Below, one piece after another: positions 1 through 12,600 of a stretch of DNA of 64,000 bases. The stretch's first letter is position 1. Each line of letters opens with the position of its first letter. Under the pieces are notes generated by a model. The model did no database searches. It saw nothing but the letters and a program-made list of their open reading frames with translations, and was not told the DNA's origin. Source of the stretch: Doryteuthis pealeii (taxonomy: Eukaryota > Mollusca > Cephalopoda > Myopsida > Loliginidae); assembly GCA_023376005.1 (NCBI GenBank), contig CM042152.1, forward strand, positions 71,328,571-71,392,570, in the 5' to 3' direction. Made by a program: the position numbers and the translations under genes.

Positions 1-1270
1 ATGCCAGTTATGTTTTCAAACGCCACTTATGTTTTCCTAGATGTCATTTATTAACACTATAGCTTGGATATTTTGGGAGCACATCTAAACCGGATTTTTC
101 CACGAAATTAAAAAAACCTTTTTTTTTTTTTTTTTTGCTACTAATTTTTGTTGTTTAACATTTGGAAAACCACCTGCTACTACCGTGTTCCCCCTGAAAA
201 TAAGAAAATAAGACAGAGCTTATATTCATTTTCACTCTAAAATATAACACTAGGGCTTCTTTTGGGGGGTTGTGTTATTCTTCATATATCAAAAAATGGC
301 ATTACAAAGAAGAAAATTACAAAATTTTTAAATAAACATTTATTTACCATTAACATATTCTTTTATTCAAAAACGCATTCACGACAATTCATTGAAAAAT
401 AATCATATCACCATCCTCTGGAACGTGACAGTGAATGAAATCAAAGTTGTGTACTTAATGAAGTGACTTATTTTTCTCACCCAGGAAATTTGGAATTTGT
501 GTGGGTGGGCATATAGCCACAGCTTTTGCCTGAGCATCTGGATAAATAGCACAAACAAACAAGCATTTTATCCACTAAGATATAAATAATCCTCCTTTTC
601 AAATCTGAATAACAGGTGGTTTTCTAAATGCTATGTATCAAAAATTAATCGCAAAAAGATATTATCCTTTCTTTATTTTTTAAACGGGGCCAATCTACTT
701 AAGAAGTGCCACTTTTGGTCTTTTTCTATTATCTTTTCAATGTTGAAAATGTTTTAATGAATTACCATTTTGATTATTATTGATTTTTGCCAAAATTCAT
801 AATAATGATTGATTGGTGCTTTATCTAAAAAAAAAAAAATAAATAAAAATAAAATTATCAATTTGAGAGAAAGGAAGAGTTGTATGAAGTTATTTTGTAT
901 GATTATTATTTTTTTTTTTTTGTGATTTAAAAAAAAAATTTTTTTTTTCTCAAAACAGGACATGGAAAGAATAATATATAAGGGTGGGCTGAAAAGTTCA
1001 TAGGCTGACCAAGATACTCTCATGGAATATGACCAAATGAAGTTTATTTTTCAGAATTGTCCCCCACCCTTGCAGTGCACACACCTCTTCCATTGATGGT
1101 GCAAGTACTTGGATCCCATTGTTAAAAAAAAAAAAATTCATCAACATCAGATATGGCATCATCATATAAACTTTTCAGCCTATGAACTCTTTAGCCCAAC
1201 CCTTGAAGATAAAACCAAAAGCCATTTATCCATCGCTTGAAATTGTTGGTTATGTTCTATATTACTGTAG
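1..1270. other. Intron upstream of the first visible exon
   Basis: AT-rich non-coding DNA with a poly-T run at about 117-136 and several A/T homopolymers. The only structured element I recognise is a mariner-type MITE at about 980-1205. No exon homologous to the upstream part of ARFGEF3 is visible. The stretch ends with the acceptor of the exon at 1271. Confidence 0.6.
980..1205. mobile_element. Mariner-type MITE
   Basis: About 225 bp bounded by imperfect inverted repeats: GGGTGGGCTGAAAAGTTCAT at the left and its near reverse complement ending CCCAACCC at the right. TA-rich sequence lies outside. A related copy is at 62757-62955. There is no transposase, so it is non-autonomous or internally deleted. 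The left end resembles mariner termini. Confidence 0.65.
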
Positions 1271-1396
1271 GTGTACATCAATGTCTACATTGGTGGTACG
1301 CTGAGTGTGCAGACAGCAGTGAAACCAACCATCACTCAAATGCTCAGCAATTTCACCAAAAAATTGCAAGAAGTAAACAACAGTGGAGAGATTGGG
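1271..1396 (+). CDS. ARFGEF3: ARFGEF3 exon 1 of those visible (N-terminal armadillo region)
   Basis: 42 codons, phase 0 at both ends; acceptor TTACTGTAG, donor GTATGT. It encodes VYINVYIGG...[13 protein letters not shown]...GEIG, aligning with human BIG3 around residues 143-184. It contains the counterpart of the helix that binds prohibitin-2 in human BIG3 (1337-1375). The following intron (1397-6250) holds an inverted SINE-tail dimer (1697-1972), a LINE fragment (2540-2940), a 0.6-kb repeat (3216-3812), a minisatellite (4511-4830) and a LINE tail (5829-6040). Confidence 0.9.
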
Positions 1397-4300
1397 GTAT
1401 GTCGTCCTTATCACTGCGACAGGATTGGAACGAGGAGCAGCAAGGCCTGCATTTGTTGCTCCGCTATTTTCGTTCAATTCTGTTGGCTGTGATGACACTG
1501 CATGTATTAATGTTGTTGCTGTGATATTTTACCCAGCATGCTTCACTAATATTCATTGCCTGTCTGCTTCTGTAAAAAAAAACAAAAAAAAGAATTTCTT
1601 TCTTACAGCTTTAAAAAAAAAAAATCTACTTATTTATTTTTGCTATTTTAAATTAATCAAAGGATCTTCAGCTAAGCATTGCTACTCTGTATTTAGTTTG
1701 TATTATTTGGATTTTTCAAACTGTTGACCTTATCTTTATTGTTATATACACAGCGTTGTGCCCTCTGACGTTCTGCAGGTGTTTCTTGTTGAAATCAGGA
1801 ATCTTCATGTTGTAATCAGGAACCTTCACAGAACTTCAAACTGATTACAAAGTGAAGGCTCCTGATTATGACAAGAAGGTTCCCTGAGTTTGAAAAAAAA
1901 CCCCACCTGGAACGTTGTGTATATAACCATAAAGATGGAGACTAAAGTCTGAAAAATCTAAATAATACAAATTATTAAGCCTCAAAGCAAAAATTCAGAC
2001 AAATAATGTATGTGTTTACTTTCACTTGTGTATTTGTAGAATATAGTGTACATTAAAATAATGTGACACTATTATAGTTGCAATCTGTCATAGAAAATTG
2101 AAAATGATTTCTCTATGAGTAGATAATATAGATTCACTAGATTATCCTACTGGCACAAACTGTTTGTTTTTTGTTGTTTATTTATTCATTTTGTTATTGT
2201 ATGCTTGTTTATATACACAAAAATGTTGTTACATTTAATCAATCCCATCTCGTTAGTTCATTTAAATTACATTTGTTTTAATTTTACTTATGTGTGTGTC
2301 TGTTTTTTGTTCATAGCTTTGAAATAGAATTGTTTTTAGTAAGCTTGAAGTAATTTTTTTTTAGTAAGCTTGAAGCACTTGAATTTTAGTTTGTTTAAGA
2401 GATTTTTTTATTCATTTACTTTCACGTAATTGATATAAATGTTGCTATAGTGCATTGGTCATCTTGATGATCTTTTTTTCTGTTTTCTTTTTCTTTTTTT
2501 GTAATTTGTTTTATTCAATTTTCTAAGATAAATAAGAATGATCCAATTCATACAGACTCTTTTCCAAACCCTTGGAAACTGTTCCAAGGACACCAACTAC
2601 AATTGGTACAACCTTCACTTTCATGTTCCACAGTTTTTTTCAGTTCTCTGGCCAGATCCAAGTATTTGTCTATCTTTTCACTTTCTTTCATTTTCACTGT
2701 GATCTGCAGGGATGACAAAATCTATGAGATAACAAGTTCTCTTTTTCTTTCATTTATTTTCACTCTATTGTCTGCTGGAACGGCAAAATCTACTAGATGA
2801 CAAGTTCTTTTCTTCTTGTTAATTAACACTAGATCAGGTCTTCTAGCCGGGATTAGGTGATCCATTTGTATTTCAAAGTCCCAGCGAATTTTATGCATCT
2901 CATTTCTAGAACTGATTCCAGTTTGTGAATATACCATTTAGTAGCATGGTGAAAATGTTATTTTTTGCACAATTCCTAGTGGATCACCTTTCCCACCCAA
3001 TTATTATCATCATTATTCACTGATGTTCTCATCTTAGTCGTTATTATAGTCAAAATGTTTTTGATTGTACTTTAGACCTTTTTTTTCCTGTCTCAAATGT
3101 ATATTATAGTCAGTTATCTTCTGGGAAGACAGCTTTGACAACTGATTGTGATCTACTTTTATTTATTCATTTTTATTGTTTTGTTTAATTTCAAAGGATG
3201 AACCATTACCCTTAAAATGCTTCTGCCCTGTCGGATGGGGCATTAGAATGTACTGACTGCACCTTTGCAGAGAGGTAAGACTCCCATGGGGCCACTAGTT
3301 GACCATGGGTAGCAACCTGTGATGCTTAAGGATAGAACACAGGTGGTTGAGCAGTCCATGTCTTGTAATCCTCCACTTTGGCCTTTTCTTGGGCTAAACG
3401 GGTGGTCGGAGAGGCCCCCTCCAATCAATCAGCTGGTCACATCAAGCCCTAGCACATATATGATTGCCCCAACCCTATTACCCTTATGGCAAGCCCCAAC
3501 CTTTTTATCATATGGATGCTAGAAGGCGGTCGCTGAGGGTCTACATGTCCTTGGAATGATGTTAAACTCTATTTGATGGTGAGGTTCCAGTTTTGGAGGT
3601 TTGGGGAATGTGGAGCACCTCTTCATCACCATTGGTCCCTGGTCCACTCTGACCTGGAGTGGTAGTACCTGTTAGGGTCCCATCTATGGGTTAAATAGAA
3701 AAAAGTATTTATAAAAAAATTAAGTATCCATTAAGAATCACTTTATTTCAAAACTTTATCAGCATTAAATGACCCACTGAGGTTGACATGCCGTAAAACA
3801 AACCAAACCAAACTTAAAATGCTTAAACCAGTTTTAGACAGTACAATCAAATATTTTCACTTCCTGAATACTACAAGTAGCTTCATCAACTTTGAAGTCT
3901 AGCTGAAAATAACACCTGAGAAATGCCATATTCTCAATACTCACAATTCTCAATCTTCCATTATAACTGGTGAATAATAATGTTATGATATATGTTTGTT
4001 ATAATATTAATAGCATAATGAAGAAGATGTATACATAAAATAAGCTTTGGAGTAAAAGTCTGTAAAAACAAAAACGAAATTACTTTTTAATCCATCTTAT
4101 TAATTTACTATGTAATAAGCATAAAGTAAATATTCTTAATAGTTTATAATTCCTTATTAGTAAACTTACTTTAGAATGTGAACTTATATGTTTATTAACA
4201 TTGTCATACAAGAAATGTATATTTGATGTTTTGAAAATTTAAAACTATATTTAAAAAAAACTTTTTTATAAGTTTCTAGTGCTTGTCATATTTTCTATTT

Positions 4301-6583
4301 AATCACATTAATCAGATATTTTCTCTTAGCATAAAATTTAATTCTAAGATTCTTGCTTTCTGCTTTTCTGTATTTCCTGTATCTATTGATTCTCATACCA
4401 CTTACCATTACTTTTTTTCACCCAACCATTCCTTCAGAAATTACTCTTGCATTATACAAGATGATTCTCTTTGCCAAATTTCAAAGCCACAGTGTAAAAC
4501 TGCCTGACAAAAAATTAATGCAATGCATAATAAAAAAAATGCATAAGAAATGCATAATTAAAAAATGTATGAGAAAAGCATAATAAAAAAAATGCATAAG
4601 AAATGCATAATAAAAAAATGCATAAGAAATGCATAATAAAGAAATGTATGAGAAAAGCATAATAAAAAAATGTATGAGAAAAGCATAATAAAGAAATGTA
4701 TGAGAAATGAATTAAAAAATGCATAAGAAATGAATTAAAAAATTGCATAAGAAATGCATGATAAATGTATAATAAAAATGCATAATAAAATGTATGATAA
4801 ATGCATAATTAAAAAAATTAATACAATGCATAATGAAAATAGCAAATAGAATTAGGATGATAGAAGATAATACTGAACAAAAGTAATAATAATAATTATT
4901 TATAGGGCTTCATCTTTTTTTTTTAATTGAAATAGATAAATGAGAATATGATCTTAAAACTACTAGTGTGCCAAACAATTAAAAAATGTATGGTTTTAAA
5001 AGTGGCTTTAGAGATGTTATTTGAACTTGTGAGATACCATATATGATCAAGTAGCTGAGCTGGTAACACAGATAATTATGTAGAAATAAGGTTTCTCAAA
5101 GCAGAAGCAAAGATGTGTTCCAGTCTCACCAAGAGCTAATTCTTTATTTTTGTTTTTAATTAGCATTGTTCCTTGCTGTCAAACATCTGACAACTCAAAT
5201 AAATTTGCAATAAAAAGCAAGTAGAATTAGGAAGATGAAGGATAATACTAGTCAAAATTATTAATAATAATGATTGATAGAAGCAACTAGAACTAGGAAG
5301 ATGAAGGATAATACTAGTCAAAATTATTAATGATAATGACTGCATAAAGCCATTTTATTTTTACTACTTTGCTTCATGCTTGCTTTAAAATTATTTCAAC
5401 CCTCTACAACTGAAACAATTATTTTTAAAGGTTTATCTTTGTGTTAATTTTGATTAATCTTGGATATTTAACTGATTCCAGACCAAAATCTATCCCTGAT
5501 TCACAGACTTTTTAGTAGTAAGTGTGGTATAATCTACTACCTCTCTTATTGGAATCATCCAGGTGAATATAGTTCACCATACTACTGCCTTCAGTAGAAA
5601 TAGATAAAGCTTAACTGTAAACCAATTCTATTGTTAGAAAATATATTCAAGCCTTTAATTCATGGCAAGTGTCAAATTTATAATTTCAATTACAAATATA
5701 TTTTAATACTTTTTTAGACAAACTTTGAACTAATGTTGAAGATGGGAGGTGGAATCATCAAAGTATCATCTTAATCAGAAAATTGTATTATTGAAGAAAG
5801 GTATCATCAAATTATCTTCTTGGTCATTTATTATATAATAATGAAATTTATTGTGTACAGTGCTCAGGTGCACCATAACTCATCAAAGTCTCATGTCTAG
5901 TACATAGAATAATGTATTTGTGTCAGGAACATGAACAGCGTACAGCAACAATATACACGTATGTGTGCGCGTGCGTGCATATGTGTGTGGATGAATCAGG
6001 TATAGTGTTGGCAGACTATAGGAAGCATGGAGACTTATAAGATCACATGAATATGGGATAAGTATAAATATCTTAATAAATGTTCAAAATTCACATGACT
6101 TCAAAAGACAATCAGTTGCAGAGATGGCATATAACACTAATCTCTTACTAATAATCTAATCCACTTCTTTTGCTTACAGCTAATCTGCTTCTTTGTATTT
6201 AGTGTGACTAACTTACTAACTTTTGTATGATCTGCATGTTTATATTCCAGGATTGGCCAGAGGAATCTGATGTATTGGCTGATTTCAAAAGCAAAGGTAC
6301 AATTAATTTTTTTTTTTTTTATCATCCTACCTTTCTCTGTTACTAATTGCTTTTTAGATGGGTGGACCAATGAGACTGTTGTTTGAAGATGTTAACATAG
6401 ATGTCATTTTGTCCTTCTTGAGAGAAATAAAAATGTGAATTGGATATGAAATATGTCCATGACTGCTTACGAGAATACACGTGAAAGGCAAAATTGATTA
6501 CTAACTGTAATCTCGCACTCTGACAATTTTTTTAATTTTTTTTTTTTTCAATTTTTTTACCACGATCTATTCCCTTACAGAAC

Positions 6584-6631
<48 letters not shown>

Positions 6632-9600
6632 TTTTTGTGTATGTTAGATATTGTTATGTTAAATTATGCATTATGTTATATTGTATATTTTATGTATATT
6701 ATATAGAAACTATATATATATATATACTAGAAATGACGTGACTCGTTGGGTCACCCATTGAGCTTGAGTTATTTTGTTAAAAAATAATGTAATTTATTCT
6801 TAATACATTTTAAACTATTTTTCGGTCAATTTTGCGCAAATTTATTGTAAACATGACCGTTAACGCTGTCTAAGATGAAAAAAATTACCTAAAATTGTAA
6901 ACATGACCGTTAACGCTGTCTAAGATGAAAAAAATTACCAAAAATCAGGGAATTTTCCAATTTTAACAAAATTTTCAGTGTTGATTTATCAATTAATGAA
7001 TTTTATAATGCATCAGTTATTTTATTTCAAAACTTTCTGACTTAATTAGGTATTTCTGCTAGGGTAAATTAATATTTAGAATTCATTTATAATATGAAAC
7101 TTCTAATTTTAAGTTTCAAATTTCCTATTTTTAGATTCTAAAAAAAAATATCCATTTAATAACTACTTTAGTTTATTACTGGTATCTAATAATTTTTTAG
7201 AAACACTATATTGAAAATTTAGGCCCCCTCCTTTTAAATAGAACAAATATCAATGTATACATTTTCTTTTATAAGATAGTAGTCAATTAAATCCAAAAAA
7301 GTAAAAAAAAAGATCTACAAAAATTCCTTTTTAGTTTTTATTTTACATTTTATTTTTTGATTTTCGGTATTTATTTTCTACCAGGATAGCTCCCTTAATT
7401 TCCCCCCCCTTCTATTTACACCTTCAGTATTTTGTCTTTTTACTTATACTGTAATTAGTTTCAACTTTACATAACCCCAACCGATATTTTACGCCCCACC
7501 AAAAAACATGGGGTGGGGGTCAAAGTTAAGGGACCTGAAAAAATCAGAAAGTTTTGAAATAAAATAAATGATGCATTATAAAATTCATTCATTGATAAAT
7601 CAATACTGAAAATTTCATTAAAATCAGATAATTCTAGGGACTGGCATTTTTGTTATCTGCTACGAATTTTAAAAGCGAATTAAAAATAATCAAATCTATT
7701 ATTTATGGTCAAACTTTGTCTAAATCGATAAGTAGTAACATAATAACCATCATTAAAAAAAGAAAAATATCATTACATATGCAGTTTATTTTTAATAGAT
7801 TTAAAACGATTTGTTTTGGTCAATTTCGATGCGATCCGCCATTCAGCCTCTTTTTCAATGGTTTTAGGCACTTGTTTACAATTTTTATATAACATTCGCG
7901 ATTGCAAAAATAATTACCAAAAATCAGGTAATTATCCAATTTTAATGAAATTTTCAGTATTGATTTATCAATTAATGAATTTTATAATGCCTAAGTTATT
8001 TTATTTCAAAACTTTAATTTAGTATTTCTGCTATGAAAAATTAATATATAAAATTCCTTTAAAATAAAAATATTCTGATGTTAATTTTAAAATGTTATAT
8101 TTTTAGATTCTCGAAATAAATATCTATTTAATGCAAACCTTATTTTAGACACATAAAGTAATAAGTTTTGAAGAAAAACTCTATTGAAAATGTACCCCCT
8201 CTTTTTAAACAGAAAAAATATCAATGTATAATTTTTTCTTTTATAAGATAATAGCCAATTAAATAATTATCGAAATGAGTAAAAAAGAAATCTCCAAAAA
8301 ATTAATTATTTATTATTTTTTTACATTTTATTTTTCAATTTTCGGTACTTATTTTCTCATAGAATAGCTACCATAAAATGTTTTTTGTTTCTATTCATAA
8401 CTTCGGTCTTTTATCTCTTTATTTATACTGTAATTAGTACAATATAAAACCAAATTAAAAAAAACATTACGCCCCCAACATAAGGGGGGTCAAAATTAAG
8501 CAACCTGAAAAAAATGAGAAAGTTTTGAAATAAAATGAATAATGCATTATAAAGATCATTCATTGTTAAATAAACACTGAAAATTTCATTAAAATCCGAT
8601 AATTCATTGATTTTTGGTAAATTATTTTCTGTAGGGGGGGGGGCTAAAGTCATTTTGTCAAAAATGCATTTTAGGCTCATTTTGCCAGTCCCTAGATAAT
8701 TCCCTGGTTGTTGGTATTTTTTTTTCAATTGGCGTGGGGTGGGGGTAAATTCATTTGGCTAGATATCAGTGCCTGATATTTTTCTTATTATACTTAACCA
8801 TTGAAATTAATTATTGAATCTATTATTGAGACAGTTGTTTGTGTTAGTATTGTAATGTATAATTTCAATTAAACTTAGTTTAAAAAAATATTTTTCAACA
8901 TTAAATGTATAGTAATTTTGGTTTTTGTTGTTTATTTTTTTAAGCAATACGTAATTAAAAACAACCTTAATCCCCTAAAACCGTAACCCAATTTGCAAAA
9001 TGTTAATTCAAAGGCTGTAGTTAAACTGTCCTAGGGTACCACTAAAACCTTTCCGTTTTAATTTTCTGATCTAAATCAGAAGTCCGCCTATAAATGAATA
9101 TATATAAACTTTATGAAGAATATTTACGGGGCTGGTAAAATAAGCATAAAATTAGGTTTATGTTAACAATACTCTTCCTACATTTTCACTCACAATTATT
9201 GACCCTATAAGTTTTAAATATTAATAATTAAAGTATTTTTTAAAATCTATTTTAAAACATCACATTAATTTTATTTATTTTTTTTACAGCAAGAAAACAA
9301 TTTTATTTCTTATGTTTTCATTCCCCGATAAATTGTAAGTATAGCTATTATAAAGCTAAGAGAGAGAAAGATAGATAGAGAGAGAGGGTGCAAAATCAGT
9401 AGTCAGAGAAATGCCCCGTCCATTACCTATTCTCCTCATACTAAGGCGTTCTACATGTTTTGAGAGAGGGGTAGAGAAATGCTATACTTACAGACAGAGA
9501 TTGGTCGGTTTTAGGCTTAATTGTAAATTACGACTAATTAGAATCAAATAAATGGGGATTTTTTTCAAACAATAATTAGATTTATCATTAGGTAATATTT

Positions 9601-12600
9601 TGGGATATTTTCTATATCATTACTGTATCTAGAAAAAATCCTTTAGATGGCGAAGGTTGATAAACTCAGCTTTAGTATAATAATATATATATAAAGAATT
9701 AGCACTAAATAACATAGGGTTGTTATGTTAGATTACATATTTTATGTATATTATATATATATATATATATATAAAGAGTTGGCATTAAATAATGCACAGG
9801 GTTGATATGCCATTAAACCAAACTAAACCAATAAGACTGCAACAGTATGACATGTACTTCTTATCTGAATTTTGATGTGAAATTTTCACTATAAAATGAT
9901 TGGTTTAGGGGATTAATCTTTACCACCAAATATAAATGCATTGACAAGGAAGTAAAATGAATTATGTTGATTTTTTTTTAATGATTTTTAGATGTGTGTC
10001 CTACTTACAATATAAATACAATGTCAAAACAATCTCTAACTTTCTGACATGTATGTACACGTTATCTTTCTCCTGTTTTTATTTTCAAATGTCAACATTG
10101 AAATGGTACTCATGTCATTGAAACTTGGATCCTAATAATTTTCTCCCATTCTTACTATTAGGGATTTTCCTCTTCATCCTCTCACCCTGTCAACTGGGGC
10201 GTTAGAATACACTGACTGCACCTCTACAGAGGGGTAAGACTCTCCCAATAGGGCCACCTGTTGGCCGTGGGTGGCGACCCGTGATGCTTAAGAATGGAAT
10301 CCTGGGGGATGAGCAGTCCATGACATGCAACACTCCACTTAGAACCTTACTTAGGCTAGACAGGTGTCGCAGAGACCCCCTCTGATTAATCGGCTGGCCA
10401 TGTCAAGCCCTAGCACCTATATGATTGACCCCCAACCCTATTGCCCTTATGGGAACCCCAAGCCCTTTTTATCATATGGGTGCTAGAAGGTAGTGGCTGA
10501 GGGTCTTCATGTCCTGGGTATGACGTTAAACTATCTGATGGTGAGGTTCCAGTTCTGGAGGTCTGAGGAATGTGAAGCACCCCTTCATTACCATTGCTCC
10601 CAGGTTCACTCTGGCCCAGAGTGGTAGTACCTGTTAGGGTCCCATCTATGGGTTAAATAGAAAAATGTGAATTTATAAAAAAAAAATTTTAAAAATTAAG
10701 TATCTATTAAGAATGAATTTTATTTCAAAATTTTGTTGGCATTAAATGACCCACTGAGGTTGATATGCCGTAAAACAAACCAAACTTCCTTATCCTCTTA
10801 GGGAATAATAAATATTATCTTTCTATTCTTGTATGACCACCCATGAGACCAATCAAATACAAACTCTGTGATGTCCCAATTATAACTAATATTGTTCCCA
10901 ATGCATTGAAATTTGTTACAATTTTTGTGGCCATTTTTTGGTTGTAGGTGAGAGCACTTTACAGCGGAGATCCCTTGTGTTCTTTAGTGTTAGGTAGAAT
11001 CCTTTAATTGTTCCTTGGTGTTAGGTAGAATCCTATGGTTGCAGATCCATTCATCCGTGTCAAATACGTGCAAATGAACAGCTTTCAAGATCAGCAATTA
11101 GATAGTTAACTAACCACATATTTGAGCATGTTGATTTACTGGCTTTAATCCCTGCACCCACACAGTCTATAAGTTTAAGTGGTGGACTTCAGCACACTTT
11201 ATATCATAAAATATTCCAACAACATTCACCTCAATACATACTATATTTCCCATCAAATTTTAGCATTAAATAACCCATAAGAGGTTGATATGTTATTAAC
11301 AAATAAGCCAAACCAAAACTATTACTACTACCTATTAAACATATGTACTTTTCTTTAAATTAGCCAAGCAAAATGGAAGTCAATGTTTGCTCCCTTCTAT
11401 AAAGGTCAACTCCTACCCTTCAGTTAAAGCAATCCTGTCAGGCATAGTATTCATTTGACAAAATAGACTTATGGATGGCTTCAGATGGCCCATATAGATA
11501 TCTACATGCTAGAAAATAATTCCTCTACTGGATCTTAAAACTTATGTTTAAAATGTATCTGCATATCTCAGTAGAAATTTATTAAATCAATAAATAAATT
11601 TGCAGATTATTTTAAATAGTTTTTGTAGTAAAATTAAACTATGTATTTTATGAGCATCCTTCTTTTTTGTTATAGACAACCAGATGAACATTGATGCAGT
11701 ACTGAAGGAAGTCATGTATATTCTCAAATTCTTTACAGACAAATTGGAAGAAACACAAAGGTGAGTATTAAGCTATCATTTATCAGGAATTTACCAGAAG
11801 AAAATGTAGATGTTGGAAAGAAAATTATTGTTGGTTGTAGATCTCATTTCTTCAACAGTACAAATATAGAAGAACACTTCACAACAAAAGTAATAACAAG
11901 TAGACTTTATTGCCTGAGCAAACTTAATAGAAGTAATACAAAAACAGGATAGAAGATATAAAGAATAAATGTGTGTATTGAAGAAATGTTCAATAGCATT
12001 TGGGTAGTAAAGTGTTGAGACAAAAGATACAACTGGTGCATATAACCTCTGTGAAACTGGCAGGTGAAAAGGCTCTCATATACAATGTACACAGAATGCC
12101 TGTGGGAGGCCAAGCCCAACGATACTATAGACAGGAGAAACAATTGATGTATTACCTCTGATGCTAGAGGGTCTAAGAGAATTTGACTTTTGTGCTACTG
12201 TGTTTTATGCTACCAGTTGCAACAACACCTCATTCCTTACAGAAGAACCGTGGCAAATAAGGAATATAGTCCCTACATAGAAATAAAGCCCCAGAATCAT
12301 TTAATCATTTGAAAGCATCCACTAATCAAAAGACAGGTTTTGTTTTTGTTATAAGCCAAGATGTTAGGAATAACAAAATATAACAAAACAGTTAAATATA
12401 TTTTTAAAATACAACAATATTCGTTTTTATTTTCTCACTGACCAGGATATGCAGGATGGGTTGGATAAACAATTAACTGTCAACAAGTAGTGTATTCATC
12501 AAGCAGCCATGTTGTTGTCTGATACTACACTTTTTTTCAGTGAAGAGTTAAACGTTCATTAGGGGAGATAACTCTTCCATAACAGTTTTCTTTCTAAATT

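Larger units (their letters stand above)
6727..9690 (-). mobile_element. Helitron-like AT-rich block (candidate, non-coding)
   Basis: The left edge reads ACTAG followed by AAATGACGTGACTCGTTGGGT; on the minus strand this is a stem GTGACCC...GAGTCAC just before CTAG, the form of a Helitron 3' end. The right edge, read on the minus strand, has TATTATACTAAAGCTGAG, similar to 5' ends of related elements, but no clean TC start. There is no Rep/helicase coding. Inside are two direct copies of an inverted-repeat unit (6932-7640 and 7912-8700). Extent is inferred. Confidence 0.4.

Noticed and set aside
1383..1727. 114-codon plus-strand frame overlapping exon 1
   Set aside because: It runs out of frame from the exon end into the intron; low-complexity Lys/Phe end.
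4515..4748. Minus-strand frame with repeated [19 protein letters not shown] segments
   Set aside because: Product of the ATGCATAA minisatellite, not a protein.
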